DNA of 64,000 bases from Planctomycetota bacterium (lineage in GTDB: Bacteria; Planctomycetota; PUPC01; JACPCR01): NCBI GenBank assembly GCA_027625095.1, contig JAQBXN010000026.1:1-64000 (forward strand). The letters run 5' to 3'. Positions 27,325 to 36,484 of this stretch are shown one piece after another. The stretch's first letter is position 1, and every line of letters starts with the position of its first letter. A model generated the notes under the pieces. The model was not told where the DNA came from, did no database searches, and saw only the letters and a list, made by a program, of their open reading frames with translations. The position numbers were made by a program, and so were the translations under genes.

Positions 27325-30300
27325 TCAGTCGAGCGGTATCTCATATATATGCACTGCAGTCGGGCCGTAACTGTACGCGTAGCCGCTGGGCATGATATTG
27401 ACCAGCTCGCGCATCTCGTCCTTGATGTAGCCGAAGGCATCGCCGGCTACTCCGCCCGCCTCCTGGCCGTAGGTATCGATACCATTGAAGTCTTCGGTGA
27501 AGGTGCCGTCCGTGCAATCTATTTCACGGTTTTCGAAAAGCACTTTCACCTTCCTGGTACCGGTAAGACCGGCGATATTGAATCTGACACTGCCCAAGAG
27601 TGAGCGATCAATGCCTACCGAGTCTTCGCACAACACGATTTCTTTGTCGCCGCTCAGAATGGCTGTGTGATCCCACAAGGCATTGCCTTTCTGGGTGGAG
27701 AATGCGAAACCATCTACCCATTTGCCGACGAGGCCGGCATCTTCAGCCCGGACTTCGATGCGATACCACTTTCCGGCTTCCGGCAACTTGCCGAGCGATT
27801 TGAAGTGTTCGGATTTGTAGGTCTCTTCATCGACATGCTTTTTGTGTGTGATGCTGTAATTCTGATAGGTGTCTGCCCACTGCTGACCTTTGAGGCGAAC
27901 AGCTTTTGCATACTTTTCAGGGGTCAGGTGACACCATACCGCATGCCAGGTCGAATGGTTGAGTTCGGTGTACCATTGCAGGTTGGCCGCCTCCTCCTGA
28001 AATTCTTTGAACGAGAAATCCCCAAGAGTGACGTTGTGAATGAACTTGCCGTTCCCGCGAATGCCGAGGGTGATACTCTTGGGCACGTTCGTAGGATCGA
28101 TTCGGACATACTGCACGATACGATCACCGGCTTTGACTTCTCTGGCCTTATCCACGCGCCAGCCGTGGAGGGTCCAGCCCTCAGGTTTCCACGTGCTATT
28201 GATGGAATCGCCGCTGTGAGAACGTTTGCCTGAGAAGGCTTCCTCGTGCCAATCCCATACCCCTACTTGAACGGGCCCGGAGTTGGTGGCGACGATGTAT
28301 GCCTTGTTTCCCTTCTTCCTCACCTGCGAAGAAATTTCGGGAGTGACGGCGACCGCCGGCGGAGTCTCTTGCGAGTACCAGCGTGATTCCAGATAGCGAA
28401 GTTCGCCGTTCAGGCCGCGTAGGAAGGTCGGATCGCCTATTCCCTGGATCATGGAATAGCCGGCCGAACCTCGGAGAATGTTTTCGTAAGTCTCGAAGCG
28501 CAGCCTCTCGAATGGATGGTTCTCGTAGAGCTGTGGCAGGTAGACCCAGGTCGACGGAGTTGGTCTGGATTTCTGATACGGCGTCCAGACGACGTTGTAG
28601 TCCATCGCACCCCACATTTCCGTTTCCCCGTGGACGATGTCATAGTACGGAACTTCGTTAACCCACCAGGCGTTGTAGGCGCCGCTGGGCGACCAGGCGA
28701 TGGGACGGCCAGAGCGCTTACGGATTTCATCGTTGAGTGCGATGTGGCTCTTGATGACCTCGGCGTTGGTATGATCAACTTTGCTCTCCCAGCCGCCGGT
28801 GTTGAAGCTGACGATGTGCTTGCCTCCTCCCTTACCTATCCATTCAGTGAATTCCTTCCGTTGCTCATCCGTAAAGCTGGTATGAACGACTGTTGTCCCA
28901 GCTTTTGAGACCGGCTTGGCCTGGAGCAGGTAGATGCGATGTTCAGTCCACATCTTGTCCAAATCTTCAAAAGAAGCGGAGGCCAGGCGATGCCCAAGGA
29001 ATCCAAGGTCAGCAATGATTTCAGGCGAGTGTGCAATGCGTTGCTGCTGGTGTGTGGCGCCGGAGAGGAATTTCGGTTGACCATTTATGAGAACGGCGCC
29101 GTCTTCACGAACCTTGACTGTTTCGATTTCAGGCAACTGTTTTCGATCAAATCTTTCCATCCTGCCGAAGGCTTGACTCTTGTCACTGAAGAGCACACTG
29201 CCTTTCGAATCGTAGGCGATGAGTTCGAGGCAGGTATCACGAGTCGGCTGATCCTGTGGCCAGACTTTCAGCTTTGAAATATCGAAATCGACGGCCAGCA
29301 GGTTGGTGCGATCACTCCACCAGAATGGTGTTGGATACTTGTGCTCGTAACTAGCTTCGCGGCTTTTTGGCAGCCCTTCCTTTGTGCTCTTGAATGCCGC
29401 TGCGAGATCCTTGATTTCATGACGACCGACAACCGCTGCGTCGATGTTGTTCTTCGCCAGTAATTCAAGGCGTGCAACCTTTGCTAGCGTGCCGCTGGCG
29501 ATTCCGAGGTTCATGGCCACCCGCAACGGGTTTTCATCCGGGTAGCTGTAGTGCTTCGAGAAATCAAAATCGACCGCAACCGGCCATGTGTTGAAGTAGT
29601 AGGTGCTCTTCGCTAACAATTTGCCGCCGCCATACAGCATGACATGGATGGGTTGCTGCTCCAGGGCATCGCCAGCCAGCTTTTCGATCTTGTATGGCAG
29701 TACAACCTCAGTCGCTTCCCCATTCTTTATCTTCACCTTCTCTTCTTTCACCGGCTTTTCCTCCTGGCCGAAGGTGTAGCCGACCCTGAGCTGCATTGTC
29801 TTTTTCGAACTGCTTCGGAGTTTGATACGGAGTTCATTTTCGCCAAAAAGCCGGTCGCCAAGGTCAACTGACTCGACAGTGAAATCGTTTGGTTCGATTT
29901 TTTCGATGGAAGTTTTAACGCCTCGGGCAGCAAGTTCCTGAGCGTTGCTTTCGCGTTCGATGACCCGGAGATCATCCCACCAGACCGTTCCGGTCTGAAC
30001 ACAGAAGGGGCGTGTGCCGCCGTCGTCGAGTGTATGCGCATTGAAGCCGCGAGCGCAGAGCCGGATGCGAATGGACTTAATAGGCTGGTCATTTATCGGG
30101 CTGACAAACTTTCGGATATAGCGCCAGCCGAACGTGCCAGCGCCATATAAGTGTGTGCCGCCGGTGCCGTATTCCGGCTGTCGAGGGCGTGCTGTTTGAA
30201 GATCGTCGCCAAGCTCGTTGATCGCCCGAAGGTCGATCAGTTTGATGCGATCTGCACGCACCATCACGCCGATCTCGATGACCTGTGGCTTTGTCTGATT

Positions 30301-31176
30301 CAGAATGATGGCGTCGGACTCGACATATTTTTCATCGCCAGGAAAAACATTGAAGCGCAGGGACCGTTTTCCTGAGTGGGACACGAGGGCATCCGATACG
30401 ACTCCACCGCGATTCCGGGAGTGGAAATGATTCCAGTCTGTCCAGACATAGTAGGTCGGCCCCATCCACGAGTATTTTCGCTGCCCCGACCAGCCCTTTG
30501 GGTAGTCGTTATCGTCGACATCTTCGAAGCTGACGTTCTGCGCCAGGTTTGGCGAGCCACTGACATCTTCACTGAGCTCGACATCATCGAATTCGCCAGG
30601 GCCAGTCAGGCTGATGGAGATGTTTGTGATCAGGCCCGGTTGCTGAGCTCCGGCATCAAGGGTCGCCTCGATCCTCTGCCAGCCTTCTGCCCCCTCCGGG
30701 AGCGCTGCTTCGACCCTGCTGCTCACTCTCTTCCCGTCCTTCCCAATCGCATTAGTGGTGAGCAGCAACTTTCCTCCGCCGCGACACCACGCGCTCGCAC
30801 GAAGATTCCGTGGAAAACGATCTGCATTCTGAGCCTTCATGTTCAAGTTGTTGACCCCGCCCCACGGGCCGCCACCGTCTTGCGATATAGCAACTGGATA
30901 TTGCCTTGAAGCTACAGCACCCTTGGTGAGTTCCAGACTCCGCTTTCCGGAATGCGGAGTGTCCTCTTTCCAAATCCAACTACCCTGAAGAGTCCAGAAA
31001 TCGGGGATTTCATCTTGCTGGTTGTAAAACCAATCGCCCTTGAAGCTGAGGACATGCGGCTCGCCACGGAGATTGACAAAGTCTTCCTCAAACCCCGGGT
31101 TGACGATCATGTTGCCGGTAAATTCCGCGGAAAGGGTATGAATAAAAAGGCAGTGGAGGATGAGAAGTCTGGACAT
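27325..31176 (-). CDS. Very large secreted protein, probable glycan-active enzyme
   Basis: A 1283-residue exported protein with a signal peptide (MSRLLILHCLFIHTLSAEF). Two beta-sandwich, carbohydrate-binding-like modules come first, each opening with a NPGFEE/NVSFEDVD-type start (about 25-190 and 210-400). Further beta modules follow to about 640. A TIM-barrel-like part lies at about 650-950 (VREDGAVLINGQPKFLSGAT; RPIAWSPSGAYNAWW; YNVVWTPYQKSRPTP; YENILRGSAGYSMIQG), and a last beta module has QWADTYQNY. The layout recalls GH2/GH5-like glycoside hydrolases, but I cannot assign a family or a catalytic pair. The next gene upstream encodes a polysaccharide deacetylase, separated by about 65 bases containing a 7-base tandem repeat. 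Confidence 0.75.
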   Translation of the reverse strand: MSRLLILHCLFIHTLSAEFTGNMIVNPGFEEDFVNLRGEPHVLSFKGDWFYNQQDEIPDFWTLQGSWIWKEDTPHSGKRSLELTKGAVASRQYPVAISQDGGGPWGGVNNLNMKAQNADRFPRNLRASAWCRGGGKLLLTTNAIGKDGKRVSSRVEAALPEGAEGWQRIEATLDAGAQQPGLITNISISLTGPGEFDDVELSEDVSGSPNLAQNVSFEDVDDNDYPKGWSGQRKYSWMGPTYYVWTDWNHFHSRNRGGVVSDALVSHSGKRSLRFNVFPGDEKYVESDAIILNQTKPQVIEIGVMVRADRIKLIDLRAINELGDDLQTARPRQPEYGTGGTHLYGAGTFGWRYIRKFVSPINDQPIKSIRIRLCARGFNAHTLDDGGTRPFCVQTGTVWWDDLRVIERESNAQELAARGVKTSIEKIEPNDFTVESVDLGDRLFGENELRIKLRSSSKKTMQLRVGYTFGQEEKPVKEEKVKIKNGEATEVVLPYKIEKLAGDALEQQPIHVMLYGGGKLLAKSTYYFNTWPVAVDFDFSKHYSYPDENPLRVAMNLGIASGTLAKVARLELLAKNNIDAAVVGRHEIKDLAAAFKSTKEGLPKSREASYEHKYPTPFWWSDRTNLLAVDFDISKLKVWPQDQPTRDTCLELIAYDSKGSVLFSDKSQAFGRMERFDRKQLPEIETVKVREDGAVLINGQPKFLSGATHQQQRIAHSPEIIADLGFLGHRLASASFEDLDKMWTEHRIYLLQAKPVSKAGTTVVHTSFTDEQRKEFTEWIGKGGGKHIVSFNTGGWESKVDHTNAEVIKSHIALNDEIRKRSGRPIAWSPSGAYNAWWVNEVPYYDIVHGETEMWGAMDYNVVWTPYQKSRPTPSTWVYLPQLYENHPFERLRFETYENILRGSAGYSMIQGIGDPTFLRGLNGELRYLESRWYSQETPPAVAVTPEISSQVRKKGNKAYIVATNSGPVQVGVWDWHEEAFSGKRSHSGDSINSTWKPEGWTLHGWRVDKAREVKAGDRIVQYVRIDPTNVPKSITLGIRGNGKFIHNVTLGDFSFKEFQEEAANLQWYTELNHSTWHAVWCHLTPEKYAKAVRLKGQQWADTYQNYSITHKKHVDEETYKSEHFKSLGKLPEAGKWYRIEVRAEDAGLVGKWVDGFAFSTQKGNALWDHTAILSGDKEIVLCEDSVGIDRSLLGSVRFNIAGLTGTRKVKVLFENREIDCTDGTFTEDFNGIDTYGQEAGGVAGDAFGYIKDEMRELVNIMPSGYAYSYGPTAVHIYEIPLD

Positions 31177-31183
31177 AAGAGTT

Positions 31184-31208
31184 GTGAATGGTGAATGGTG
31201 AATGGTGA
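31184..31208. repeat. Tandem repeat, 3.5 copies of GTGAATG
   Basis: The 7-mer GTGAATG is repeated head to tail from 31184, ending with a partial copy GTGA. It lies eight bases upstream of the start codon of the 1283-residue protein, inside what should be its 5' leader. Copy-number change could alter the translation start region, but this is only an idea. Confidence 0.75.
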
Positions 31209-31240
31209 GCCCCGAATCGTAAATCTTGAATCCCGGGCAG

Positions 31241-32047
31241 TTACTGGCTTAAAGCGCCTTCCAGGTAAGATCTGAAAGCATCAGGTGCGTGAACAAGCTT
31301 TTGGAGTTCCATGGAGGGCAGGCGGTATTTGTTTGAATCCTTCGTGATGTATCGCGCGGCATGAGGCGGGCCACCATCCGCTTGATCTTCGCCTTCGACC
31401 CCGACGAGGTCAGCATATCGCATCTCCTTGCCGTCCACCTGATAAATAGCCCCAATGATCCAGAGTCGGCCGAAACGGTATCTGTTCATCACTTCTTTCT
31501 CGGCCGCGCTGCTCCAGCTCGTGCCCGTGAACGCAAAGTCTTTCGCCGTTACTCCCAGCTTCTCCTTCAGCGTTAAATCACATGCTTCGAGCTCGGCACG
31601 CAGCTTTTGTCCGGAGGGGTCTTCTTTGAAGAGTTCAGAGAGATTTGGGTGGGTCACTGTGTGCGCTCCGATGTGCCAGCCAAACTCGACCAGTTCGTTC
31701 AGCTCTTCCCAGGTGGCTTGTTCTCTTACATCGTCCGGGGGCAACGGCTTGCTGTACATTTCATTAAGCGGGCCGGTGTTGATGAACAGGTTTCCGCGGT
31801 AGCCATGCGCATCGAGCACTTCATGCATTTCATAACGCATGGATTTCACTGGATGATCAAAATCGAACATGATCGACCGCTCTGGAATCTCCTTCGCGTC
31901 CGCCATCCATTCAGCGAGATCGTCGTAGGTGATTGATTCGAATTCAAGTTCGCGTGCAATGCTGACCAATGAATCGAAGTGTTCACGATTAAGATGTTTG
32001 TCGCCCCACGCACTGATGCCGTGGCACATGGTGATTGGGATGCGCAT
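31241..32047 (-). CDS. Polysaccharide deacetylase (CE4-like)
   Basis: A NodB-type deacetylase of 268 residues from my chosen start. It carries motif 1 as FDFDHP at 61-66 (in place of TFDDG) and motif 2 as HTVTHP at 129-134, whose two His would bind zinc with the Asp of motif 1. The frame is open to an ATG at 32227, giving 60 more residues of poor composition; the ATG at 32047 starts directly with the strand MRIPITMCHG. Neither start has a Shine-Dalgarno. No signal peptide is present at 32047, so it may act in the cytosol. Known members remove N- or O-acetyl groups from chitin, peptidoglycan or xylan. It sits between two probable glycan-active genes. Confidence 0.8.
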   Translation of the reverse strand: MRIPITMCHGISAWGDKHLNREHFDSLVSIARELEFESITYDDLAEWMADAKEIPERSIMFDFDHPVKSMRYEMHEVLDAHGYRGNLFINTGPLNEMYSKPLPPDDVREQATWEELNELVEFGWHIGAHTVTHPNLSELFKEDPSGQKLRAELEACDLTLKEKLGVTAKDFAFTGTSWSSAAEKEVMNRYRFGRLWIIGAIYQVDGKEMRYADLVGVEGEDQADGGPPHAARYITKDSNKYRLPSMELQKLVHAPDAFRSYLEGALSQ

Positions 32048-32551
32048 GGAGGAAAGGTGCTCGGGAAAGGGGTCAGAGCCTCGGGAATGGATCTCTGGTA
32101 CAAAAAAGGTGTTCAAATCACAAACTGATTTAACTTTGGGATTTCCTTCTCCTAATCTTATTTCATGCCGTTTGCAGGTGTAGTAAGCCTCAAGTGCCGG
32201 GCACCAAAAACGTACAACTAACACCACATCAAGGTCGTTAAAGCGAGGCGTCCCTACTCACGATAATCATGAGTTGGACGCCCAACCCGCCCAGTTCTTA
32301 ACGGTAAACTGCCGTTTTTTATCTCTTCTACCGGCCCTCCTCAAACCCCGCACGAGTGAGGTAACCCAGGGAAGATTGTAATTGTTTCCGCGTATATACA
32401 TCGAGGAAACAGAGATAACGGAGATGTCGTTGATTGATCATTTTCTGTCTCCGCTCCCTCCATTTTCTCCTGTTAAAATTCTTGGTTACGGCTGCAAGGC
32501 AGTGGCAGGAGCAATATGTAAGTTCAAAAGCAAGAGAGGCCCGGCCCCGAA
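32048..32551. other. Intergenic region with a hairpin; possible upstream coding extension
   Basis: The first 180 bases (to 32227) are an open extension of the deacetylase frame and could be coding. The remainder holds the GGCGTCC hairpin listed separately and otherwise nothing I can support. Confidence 0.4.
32247..32282. repeat. Hairpin: GGCGTCC-ct-ACTCA / TGAGT-t-GGACGCC
   Basis: Twelve paired bases with one small bulge surround a nine-base loop (32261-32269). It lies between two minus-strand genes, about 200 bases upstream of the deacetylase start, and has no T tract. It may be a terminator-like fold for the hydrolase transcript or another dispersed palindrome. Confidence 0.6.
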
Positions 32552-34873
32552 TCACTTCCTTAGATTTCTATAAAAGTCTATCCAGCGATCGTCGAGGACA
32601 TACCAATCTGATTCGTAGGTGCATAGGCCGTCGTAGCCTTCACTGAGGGCCATGTCTGTCGCCCTTTCCAAGCCGAGTGCAAATATGCTGCGGATAAGCG
32701 GGACTTTCGCCTGCACCATTTCCTTCCAATCAGGTCGCACGCCGTAGACTTCTTCGTCCCAATCGCTGGTGTTGTAGGACTCGACGACTATTTCGTCGCA
32801 CAGCCCCTCCTCAAGCCAGAGCGGCAGATCGATGGAATCAAACAGACAATGGTTAGGTCTGAGCCACATGGCGATCTTCACGTGCTCCATTCCCCGCCCG
32901 TTGAGTGCCGAACGAAGTTCCCGGCCGAATTGAGTCATGAATCCTGTTCGATAAAGGTACCACTCCAGGTATTCCTCAGTCATATTGGGAAGGCTTGAAA
33001 TATGGGTATGGTCATCCGCCCGCGGCGGTGGGGGAGTTTTCCCGAATTGCTTTTTAAAACCGTCCACCAGGACCGGTGCGTACAGCAGGGGGGGCGGATG
33101 TCGAAGAAGGCCAAGGTTCAGCCCGTCCAGTCCGTAGCCCGCGGCTTCGACCAGGATATCGATCTTGTGTTTGCGGACTTCAGGGTGCGCAAGGCAGAGC
33201 TTGTTGGCGGGGCGACCAGGCTCCCATTCCTCGCGCAGTTCCGGGTGCTGCTTGAAGAATTCGCACTGCACATTGCCTCCGTAATTATTGAAACGCATCC
33301 AACCATATAGCTTCAGGCCATATTCGTGCGCGGCCTCGACGGCCAGTTTCAGCATGTCCACCTTTTTCAACGCCCGGCCGTATGCCTTCGACTGCGGGCT
33401 GAAGACACCATGAACTTTGGCGCTGATATATCGCATGGTGTTAAACTTCGACGGGTAGTCGGAGCACTGTCCGTCAATACGCCAATAGACCTTGTCGAAC
33501 TTGCAGCGAGCGTGTTCCCAGAGATTTGCCTTGTAGATCATTGGGTCGGGATCGCGCTGAGAAGTAAACGGCGCTATATCGGGAATATCGTTGAAGCCGC
33601 TCAAGGGGATGCAGGGTTCTTTGTCTTCCACCTCGTTCCAGCGTGCTGCCTCGTCGTCACTCAGTGCCTCAAAACGAACGTAATCCACCACCGTGCGGGC
33701 GTATGAGTGCGGGTATTTGCTCAGAGTGACGGACTTGCCTCCCATGTCATGGACCCCCAGCGATATCTCTCGGCTCTCCTGGGGCCCGGAGAGGTGGAGA
33801 TAGAAAGGAGTTCGAGAGGCCGCTCCGCCACCGCTCTCGACACCAGTGATACGGATCGTTGGCAGGGGATCTCCGGTGAATCGTGCGAAGATTCCATCCC
33901 CGTTCCCGCTCCCGACAATGACGCGGTGAAGTCCTGAGAGCTCAGGGTGACACATCAGGTCTGGCGCTTCCACGCTCGGGCCGGCCATCAGGGCGCGGCC
34001 ACCATAGCAGCATGGCAGATCAACTATCATCCATTTCTTGCTATCGAAGTCTTTGCTCACAGCCTCTTCGTCGGCGAATTCAAGTGCACCGAAGACGACT
34101 CCTTTGAGATGTCCAGGCGGAAGGCCGGTGGCTGGTGGATTTCCGGTTTCGACAGGCTCACCGAGTCTTGCCAAGGCATGAATCTCTTCGTGCCGTGTTT
34201 CATCCCAGGGGCCGATTTCGAAAGCTGACCGGTATTCCTGCAGCTCGGAAAAATCTATTGCGGAATGCGCCAGCACATAGTTGGTGTCATAGGCCGTCAT
34301 TACGTGCGGCCGGAGGTCGAATCCATTTTGGACGATCTGAAAATGACTCATATCGAGCTTGGAGCGCGTGGCTGCCAATACTCCGCTCGCTATCCCTTCT
34401 TTGAAAAAGACTCGCCAACAAGGAAGCTCCCGCCCGTCTCCGACTTCTTCACCGTCGAAATAGCAGTCACGCTCGTCCTCAAATGCATTGGCAAAGCCTG
34501 GGACGAACTGAACTCTTGGCAGCGCGATTTGGCTGGCCTTCCAGCCAGGGCGACCGCGAACCGAAGTGTAAACCTGCAGCAGTGGACTATCCGCCAGAAG
34601 CTCGAATCGAATCTCTATTTCCAGTTCCCCGCTTCGAACCATACGCGCAACGCAAGATTGGCTTTCAGACACCTGTAACACTTCGAAACCAGCCGCCTGT
34701 CCGAGCCGGTCAGGATCCTCGCTGACGAGAAACCCGTTACCTTCCTCATCACTCATATGGCAATGGCAGAAGATTCCAGAAATCAGGTTCTCACCTCCTG
34801 GAATGGAAAGGTGGATAAGTCGTCCATCTGCTGCGAAGTGCGCTTCGACATATTTGTTTTGCATGACAGTCAT
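32552..34873 (-). CDS. GH10-like glycosyl hydrolase (GHL10-type barrel)
   Basis: A 773-residue protein without an obvious signal peptide. The first half (to about 420) is beta-rich, with YFDGEE and LHLSGPQESREI, and looks like accessory sandwich modules. The second half reads as a TIM barrel of the family-10-like glycosyl hydrolase group: KVYWRIDGQ, DMLKLAVEAAHEYGLKLYGW, the PELREEWEPGR stretch, AAGYGLDGLNLGL, EEYLEWYLYRTGFMTQFG, VKIAMWLRPN and CDEIVVESYN. Such barrels occur in many uncharacterised proteins and the catalytic acids cannot be picked with confidence. It lies upstream of the deacetylase on the same strand. The product may be cytosolic, or exported by an unrecognised route. Confidence 0.65.
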   Translation of the reverse strand: MTVMQNKYVEAHFAADGRLIHLSIPGGENLISGIFCHCHMSDEEGNGFLVSEDPDRLGQAAGFEVLQVSESQSCVARMVRSGELEIEIRFELLADSPLLQVYTSVRGRPGWKASQIALPRVQFVPGFANAFEDERDCYFDGEEVGDGRELPCWRVFFKEGIASGVLAATRSKLDMSHFQIVQNGFDLRPHVMTAYDTNYVLAHSAIDFSELQEYRSAFEIGPWDETRHEEIHALARLGEPVETGNPPATGLPPGHLKGVVFGALEFADEEAVSKDFDSKKWMIVDLPCCYGGRALMAGPSVEAPDLMCHPELSGLHRVIVGSGNGDGIFARFTGDPLPTIRITGVESGGGAASRTPFYLHLSGPQESREISLGVHDMGGKSVTLSKYPHSYARTVVDYVRFEALSDDEAARWNEVEDKEPCIPLSGFNDIPDIAPFTSQRDPDPMIYKANLWEHARCKFDKVYWRIDGQCSDYPSKFNTMRYISAKVHGVFSPQSKAYGRALKKVDMLKLAVEAAHEYGLKLYGWMRFNNYGGNVQCEFFKQHPELREEWEPGRPANKLCLAHPEVRKHKIDILVEAAGYGLDGLNLGLLRHPPPLLYAPVLVDGFKKQFGKTPPPPRADDHTHISSLPNMTEEYLEWYLYRTGFMTQFGRELRSALNGRGMEHVKIAMWLRPNHCLFDSIDLPLWLEEGLCDEIVVESYNTSDWDEEVYGVRPDWKEMVQAKVPLIRSIFALGLERATDMALSEGYDGLCTYESDWYVLDDRWIDFYRNLRK

Positions 34874-35010
34874 ATTTTAGTCGAGTGTGTTTGAGCTCAT
34901 TTCAGTTGCCGTGTGTGGTGTCCAACCCAGGAGCCTTCACTGTCGGGTACAGACAACGACGGTTTGAATTATCCGGGAAGCAAAATGGCGATGGCGTAGA
35001 CCATGGCAGT

Positions 35011-36447
35011 TCAGGCAAGAATCTCCTTCACCACGTGACCGTGCACGTCGGTGAGCCGGCGATCCAGTCCGTTCTGGCGGACGATGAGTTTTTCATGATC
35101 GATGCCGAGCAGATGCAGGATGGTGGCATGCATGTCATAGCCGGTGGTGATGTCCTGCTCGGCTTTGTAGGCCCAGTCATCACTTTGGCCATGGGTGACG
35201 CCGGGCTTGATGCCTGCGCCCCATAGCCAACTGACAAAGCTGCCGCAGTTGTGGTCGCGGCCGAGCGCGCCCTGTGAGAAAGGCGTTCGGCCAAACTCGG
35301 TGGTCCAGACCACAAGTGTATCTTCGTCAAGGCCCCGCGATCGGAGATCGCGCAGCAGGGCGGCGATGGGTTTGTCAACGCTGCGGGCCATCGGCGGAAG
35401 CTCGTTGGGAATGTTGGCATGGTTGTCCCAGTTGTTTACGGCACCCTCCGGCCCACTCCATACCTGCACGAATCTCACCCCGCGTTCGATGAGGCGTGTT
35501 GCGAGCAGGCAGCGTCTTCCGAAGTCGGCGGTCGGTTTGTCGCCGCTGTTGAGGCAGTACGCATTGCGTGCGGATTCCGGCTCGCTCATCACATCGAAGG
35601 CTTCCGGCGCGCTGAGTTGCAGCTTGGCGGCGAGTTCGTATCCGGCGATGCGGGTATCGAGTCTTGAATCGCCCGGATGCTGCGCTGCATGTCCCCGGTT
35701 CATCTTGTTCAGAAGTGTCAGGCCGTCACCATCCGCTTCAGGTGTGGCGAACGCGAATTTCTTATTCGCAAAGAGATCAGGAATGGGTGTCGCGGCACCG
35801 GCCTTGATGACAGTACCCTGATGGACGGCCGGCAGGAAACCGGAGGTAAAACAGCCTCGCCCGTTGTAGGGCAAACCGCGCGCGTCAGGCAGCACGATGA
35901 AGGTGGGTAGATTGTCAGTGAGGTTGCCGATCGCGTACGAGATCCAGGCCCCCATGCAGGGGAAGCCGGGCAGCAGGAATCCGTTGTTCATCAGGTAGGC
36001 GCCCTGGCCGTGCACGTTCGTCCGTCCCTGCATTGCCATGAGAAAGGCCATCTCGTCAACGAGTTGTGCCTGCTCCGGGAACAGGCTGCTTACCCAATGT
36101 CCAGTTTGCCCGTGCTGCTTGAACTCGAAAGGGCTCTTCATCAATGGCCCCTGCATGCCGGTGGCACCCTCGATCTTTTCTTTAGAGCCGAGCTTCTGGC
36201 CGTGTTGTTTTGCCAGCATTGGCTTGTAATCCCAAGTGTCCATCGGACTGGCGCCCCCGTTCATGAAAAGCTGGATGACGCGCTGAACTTTCGCGGGATG
36301 ATGGATGCCGCCGTAGAACTCTGGCTTGGGGACAGGGACGCCGGCCGTAGCCTCGCGTGTGAGCAGATGCGAAAGAGCGAGGCCCGCAAAGCCGCTGCTG
36401 ATGTCGGAAAGAAAGTCGCGCCGTGTGTGGGTTGGGGATGTGTTCAT
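35011..36447 (-). CDS. DUF1501 protein, Tat-exported (second of three)
   Basis: A 478-residue DUF1501 protein with leader TRRDFLSD (RR at 9-10) and the core motifs VIQLFMNGGASPMDTWDYKP, FVQVWSGPEGAVNNWDNHAN, and TLVVWTTEFGRTPFSQG. It ends RRLTDVHGHVVKEIL, like the copy at 61349 and unlike the one at 21582 (DHGLPITEI), so the three copies fall into two subtypes. Its partner DUF1549/DUF1553 gene ends 38 bases upstream and is in the same orientation. Confidence 0.93.
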   Translation of the reverse strand: MNTSPTHTRRDFLSDISSGFAGLALSHLLTREATAGVPVPKPEFYGGIHHPAKVQRVIQLFMNGGASPMDTWDYKPMLAKQHGQKLGSKEKIEGATGMQGPLMKSPFEFKQHGQTGHWVSSLFPEQAQLVDEMAFLMAMQGRTNVHGQGAYLMNNGFLLPGFPCMGAWISYAIGNLTDNLPTFIVLPDARGLPYNGRGCFTSGFLPAVHQGTVIKAGAATPIPDLFANKKFAFATPEADGDGLTLLNKMNRGHAAQHPGDSRLDTRIAGYELAAKLQLSAPEAFDVMSEPESARNAYCLNSGDKPTADFGRRCLLATRLIERGVRFVQVWSGPEGAVNNWDNHANIPNELPPMARSVDKPIAALLRDLRSRGLDEDTLVVWTTEFGRTPFSQGALGRDHNCGSFVSWLWGAGIKPGVTHGQSDDWAYKAEQDITTGYDMHATILHLLGIDHEKLIVRQNGLDRRLTDVHGHVVKEILA

Positions 36448-36484
36448 GGGATTTGACCAGTGAAAGATCAGAGCGGTTTAACAG

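Noticed and set aside
32048-32227. N-terminal extension of the polysaccharide deacetylase
   Set aside because: Poor composition, no signal peptide and no ribosome site; the domain begins at the later ATG. Kept only as a possibility.
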